From NCBI GenBank assembly GCA_902770845.1, contig CACXUV010000048.1, positions 1 to 33,988 of the forward strand: DNA of 33,988 nucleotides, read 5' to 3'. The translations under genes and the position numbers were made by a program. The DNA is from an uncultured Prevotellaceae bacterium (lineage in GTDB: Bacteria; Bacteroidota; Bacteroidia; Bacteroidales; Bacteroidaceae). A model generated the notes under the pieces. The model had not been told where the DNA came from, did not search any database, and was given only the letters and a program-made list of their open reading frames with translations. Within the stretch, counting starts at the first letter, position 1, and each line of letters opens with the position of its first letter. This document shows, in pieces, positions 31,977 through 33,988 of the stretch.

Positions 31977-31998
31977 TGTGCCCTGCGTTTGGGCACAT
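31977..31998 (+). repeat. Second, related hairpin after tkt
   Basis: TGTGCCC (31977-31983), loop TGCGTTT and GGGCACA (31991-31997). This copies the core of the tkt terminator hairpin (31937-31958), with one base pair changed from T-A to C-G and one loop base changed. It stands between convergent genes. No clear T-run follows it on either strand. Confidence 0.75.
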
Positions 31999-32026
31999 TC
32001 CCTTCTTTATGTCACCTGTCCAAGGC

Positions 32027-33121
32027 TTACAACTTGTTGTAAGTTGCATCGTCTACGGGTTCCAACCATTCATTCGACGCATCGGGTGCCACGTGGGTGT
32101 GGTACGTGAGGTGCTGGAACCACGAGTCGCGTGCAGCCCCGTGCCAGTGCTTCACCTCGGCCGGAATGGCAATGACCGTTCCGGGCACCATCTTCACAGC
32201 AGGCTTGCCCCACTCCTGATACCAGCCACGGCCAGCCACACAAATGATCACCTGCACCTGCTTGTGGTGAATGTGCCAGTTGTTGCGACATCCCGGCTCG
32301 AAGGTCACGTTCGTGGGCCCGCCATTCTCAGCGTTGAGCGGTGCCAGATAGCTGCGGCCTGTGAAGTATTTTCCATAGGGGTTCGGCTCGCCCTTTGGCC
32401 ATACGCTGAAGTCTACGGTCTCTGCAGCCTCAGCCGTTTCGCCAAACACCGCTGCCACAGCCTGCTCGCATCGCACGGCCTCGGTCTCGCCTACGCGCTG
32501 GCGGAGCACCTCGGGAATGGCGTGCAGCTGGGCATCGCTCACGCCCATGTTGCGTGCACCTGCCACGTGGGCCTTCAGCTGCGGCTCACAGCCAGGCAGG
32601 GCCGAAATGGCACTCACGGTCACCATCTCGCGCTCGGCAAACGAAAGGTTGTTGCGGGCAAAGATGTCGCCAAAGAGATGGGCCTTCAGATAATAGTCGG
32701 TCTGCGGTGCAAACGCATAGTTGAAGGGCTGCCCCGTCAGCCGCGTCTGCACCTCGGTGCCCTGCTTCAGCGCATCATAGTCGGCGGGCAGTGCGTCGGC
32801 CTCGCGGCCAGCCTCAGTCTTCAGGCCAGCAGCCTCGCGCTCCCCCAGCACCTGCTGCAAGGCGCCCAGCGCGTTCAGCGAACGCGGAAAGCCCGTATAG
32901 GCATAAAGCTGCGACAGGGCCTCCTTGGCCTCGCTGATGGTAACGCCGTTTTCAAATCCATCGTTCAGGGCCACCTTCAGCCCCTGCAAATCGCCCTTGG
33001 CCTCATGGGCAGCAATGGCCACAAATGCTTGTTGTCTGTTAGAAAGTTCCATATTGTTCTGTGCTTTCAGACCAGCCGACAGCAACAATGCTGCAGCGGC
33101 CACAATCAGTTTTTGGGTCAT
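32027..33121 (-). CDS. Exported carboxymuconolactone decarboxylase/cupin fusion protein
   Basis: A 364-residue protein. The signal peptide covers residues 1-20 (IVAAAALLLSAGLKAQ). Two carboxymuconolactone decarboxylase (AhpD-like) regions follow: about 24-110 and 140-225, the second with ERE, ISALPGCEPQLKAHVAGARNMG. A C-terminal cupin (about 245-345) has the metal motif NNWHIHHKQVQ and PAEVKHWHG. Such fusions are frequent in Bacteroidetes; the reaction is unknown, and the family name does not imply aromatic breakdown in an anaerobe. It is followed on the same strand, upstream at 33223, by a dienelactone-hydrolase-like gene, so the two are probably one operon. Confidence 0.87.
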   Translation of the reverse strand: MTQKLIVAAAALLLSAGLKAQNNMELSNRQQAFVAIAAHEAKGDLQGLKVALNDGFENGVTISEAKEALSQLYAYTGFPRSLNALGALQQVLGEREAAGLKTEAGREADALPADYDALKQGTEVQTRLTGQPFNYAFAPQTDYYLKAHLFGDIFARNNLSFAEREMVTVSAISALPGCEPQLKAHVAGARNMGVSDAQLHAIPEVLRQRVGETEAVRCEQAVAAVFGETAEAAETVDFSVWPKGEPNPYGKYFTGRSYLAPLNAENGGPTNVTFEPGCRNNWHIHHKQVQVIICVAGRGWYQEWGKPAVKMVPGTVIAIPAEVKHWHGAARDSWFQHLTYHTHVAPDASNEWLEPVDDATYNKL

Positions 33122-33222
33122 CTATAACTCTTAATTAAATTTTTCCACGCCAATACCCTACTTATTTTGTTTTTCATTGCTTTTCTAAAGCATTGCTTCA
33201 CATCAACTAATTTTGATAGAGT

Positions 33223-33988
33223 TCAATTCTTAGCTCTCAACTCTTCATCAAAGAAAGCCTCAATCTTGTCGTAGGGAACGACCTGGGCCACATCGTCGTA
33301 GAGGTCCACATGCGATGCACCGGGAATGATGAGCAGTTCCTTGTTGCCCTCCTTGGCGCTCTGCCCCTCAACGTGCTTGCCCGTCATTTTCTCAAAGGCA
33401 TACTCGCTGAAGTAGCGCGAGTGAGCCTTCTCGCCGTGAACGAGCAGCACGGGCGTCTCAATCTCGTGAGCCCATGCCAACAGCGGCTGGTTGAGGAACG
33501 ACTGGCAGCCCGTCACGTTCCATCCGTCGGTAGAGTTTCCGCTGCGCTCATGATAGCCGCGCTTGGTCTTGTAGTAGGCATGATAGTCCTTGACAAACCA
33601 GGGAGCATCGTCGGGCAGCGGATCGATCACGCCGCCAGCACGCTTGTAGGTGCCACTCCTGAAGTCCTCGGTGCGCTGTGCTGCCAGGGCCTTGCGCTTG
33701 GCCATGCGCTGCTGGGCGGTGTCTTCGCTCTTGAAATAGCCCTCCACGTTCACCTTGCTCATGTCGTACATGGTGACGGCCACCGTGGCCTTGATGCGCG
33801 GGTCGATGGCCGCAGCATTGACAGCCATGCCGCCAAAGCCGCAGATGCCAATGATGCCGATGCGCTCAGCGTCTACATTGTCTTGCACCGAGAGGAAGTC
33901 TACGGCAGCCAGGATGTCCTCGGTGTTGATGTCGGGCGAAGCCATGCGGCGTGGCTCGCCGCCACTCTCGCCCGTGAACGAAGGGTCG
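33223..33988 (-). CDS. Dienelactone-hydrolase-like alpha/beta hydrolase, 5' end missing
   Basis: Partial gene running off the right edge; the frame is open to the last full codon, and the residues before the internal Met at 33945 (DPSFTGESGGEPRR) belong to the family, so the true start lies outside. The nucleophile elbow reads GICGFGG, with Cys as in dienelactone hydrolase rather than Ser. LLVHGEKAHSRYF and the catalytic-His region PGASHVDLYD follow. No signal peptide can be judged. The gap of 101 bases to the CMD/cupin gene has no recognisable -7 box on the minus strand, which favours co-transcription. Confidence 0.85.
   Translation of the reverse strand, partial: DPSFTGESGGEPRRMASPDINTEDILAAVDFLSVQDNVDAERIGIIGICGFGGMAVNAAAIDPRIKATVAVTMYDMSKVNVEGYFKSEDTAQQRMAKRKALAAQRTEDFRSGTYKRAGGVIDPLPDDAPWFVKDYHAYYKTKRGYHERSGNSTDGWNVTGCQSFLNQPLLAWAHEIETPVLLVHGEKAHSRYFSEYAFEKMTGKHVEGQSAKEGNKELLIIPGASHVDLYDDVAQVVPYDKIEAFFDEELRAKN

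Overview
The window looks like a chromosomal segment from a member of the Bacteroidales, most likely a Prevotella-type organism. This rests on the Bacteroidetes promoter consensus (TTTG, about 20 bases, TAnnTTTG) in front of several genes, the RseC-Rnf gene order, a DUF2027/Smr protein, a DUF6057 protein, and a surface protein with a Bacteroidales-style C-terminus. No phage, integrase, IS element, CRISPR array or tRNA is visible. Most coding DNA is fairly GC-rich and uniform. The main exception is an AT-rich stretch inside the secreted protein at 12392-14062.

Layout. The left edge (1-166) carries a leftward promoter and leader resembling an rRNA operon leader, with the 16S gene presumably just outside. 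A small acidic protein (289-732, minus) is followed by the rseC-rnfBCDGEA operon (888-6687), which encodes a membrane ferredoxin:NAD+ oxidoreductase and ends in a strong terminator. Next come galE, a ThiE-like protein, prs, a thioredoxin-fold lipoprotein, rsmG and a metallo-beta-lactamase-fold hydrolase (7067-12368). A composition-mosaic secreted protein and a 60-residue peptide follow (12392-14321). Then come a periplasmic 5'-nucleotidase-like enzyme (minus), a short DnaJ-like protein convergent with kdsB, and the anaerobic ribonucleotide reductase locus nrdD/nrdG (18063-20537). The next block is a MORN-repeat protein, a YhcH-family protein, glgB and a DUF6057 membrane protein (20614-25490). 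It is followed by fabD, a GH13 enzyme, an AlaX-like editing protein, a DUF2027/Smr protein and transketolase (25585-31897). The right edge has two minus-strand genes, an exported carboxymuconolactone-decarboxylase/cupin protein and a partial dienelactone-hydrolase-like enzyme.

Functionally this is mostly housekeeping for an anaerobic saccharolytic bacterium: redox and ion-gradient energy (Rnf), nucleotide supply (prs, nrdDG, transketolase), envelope sugars (galE, kdsB), glycogen and alpha-glucan handling (glgB, GH13), fatty acid synthesis (fabD) and translation quality control (AlaX, rsmG).

The most notable observations are these. (1) nrdD appears to have lost about 50 codons covering its zinc site and glycyl-radical loop, which shifts the frame and fuses it to nrdG; the genuine NrdD C-terminal tail is still readable in the next frame. 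(2) There are two intergenic arrays of five degenerate 22-bp units with unrelated sequences, one before galE and one between kdsB and nrdD. (3) A 16-bp tandem array abuts the rnfA start codon. (4) A duplicated hairpin after transketolase carries a compensatory base-pair change. I found no clear candidate for a wholly new multi-gene system.
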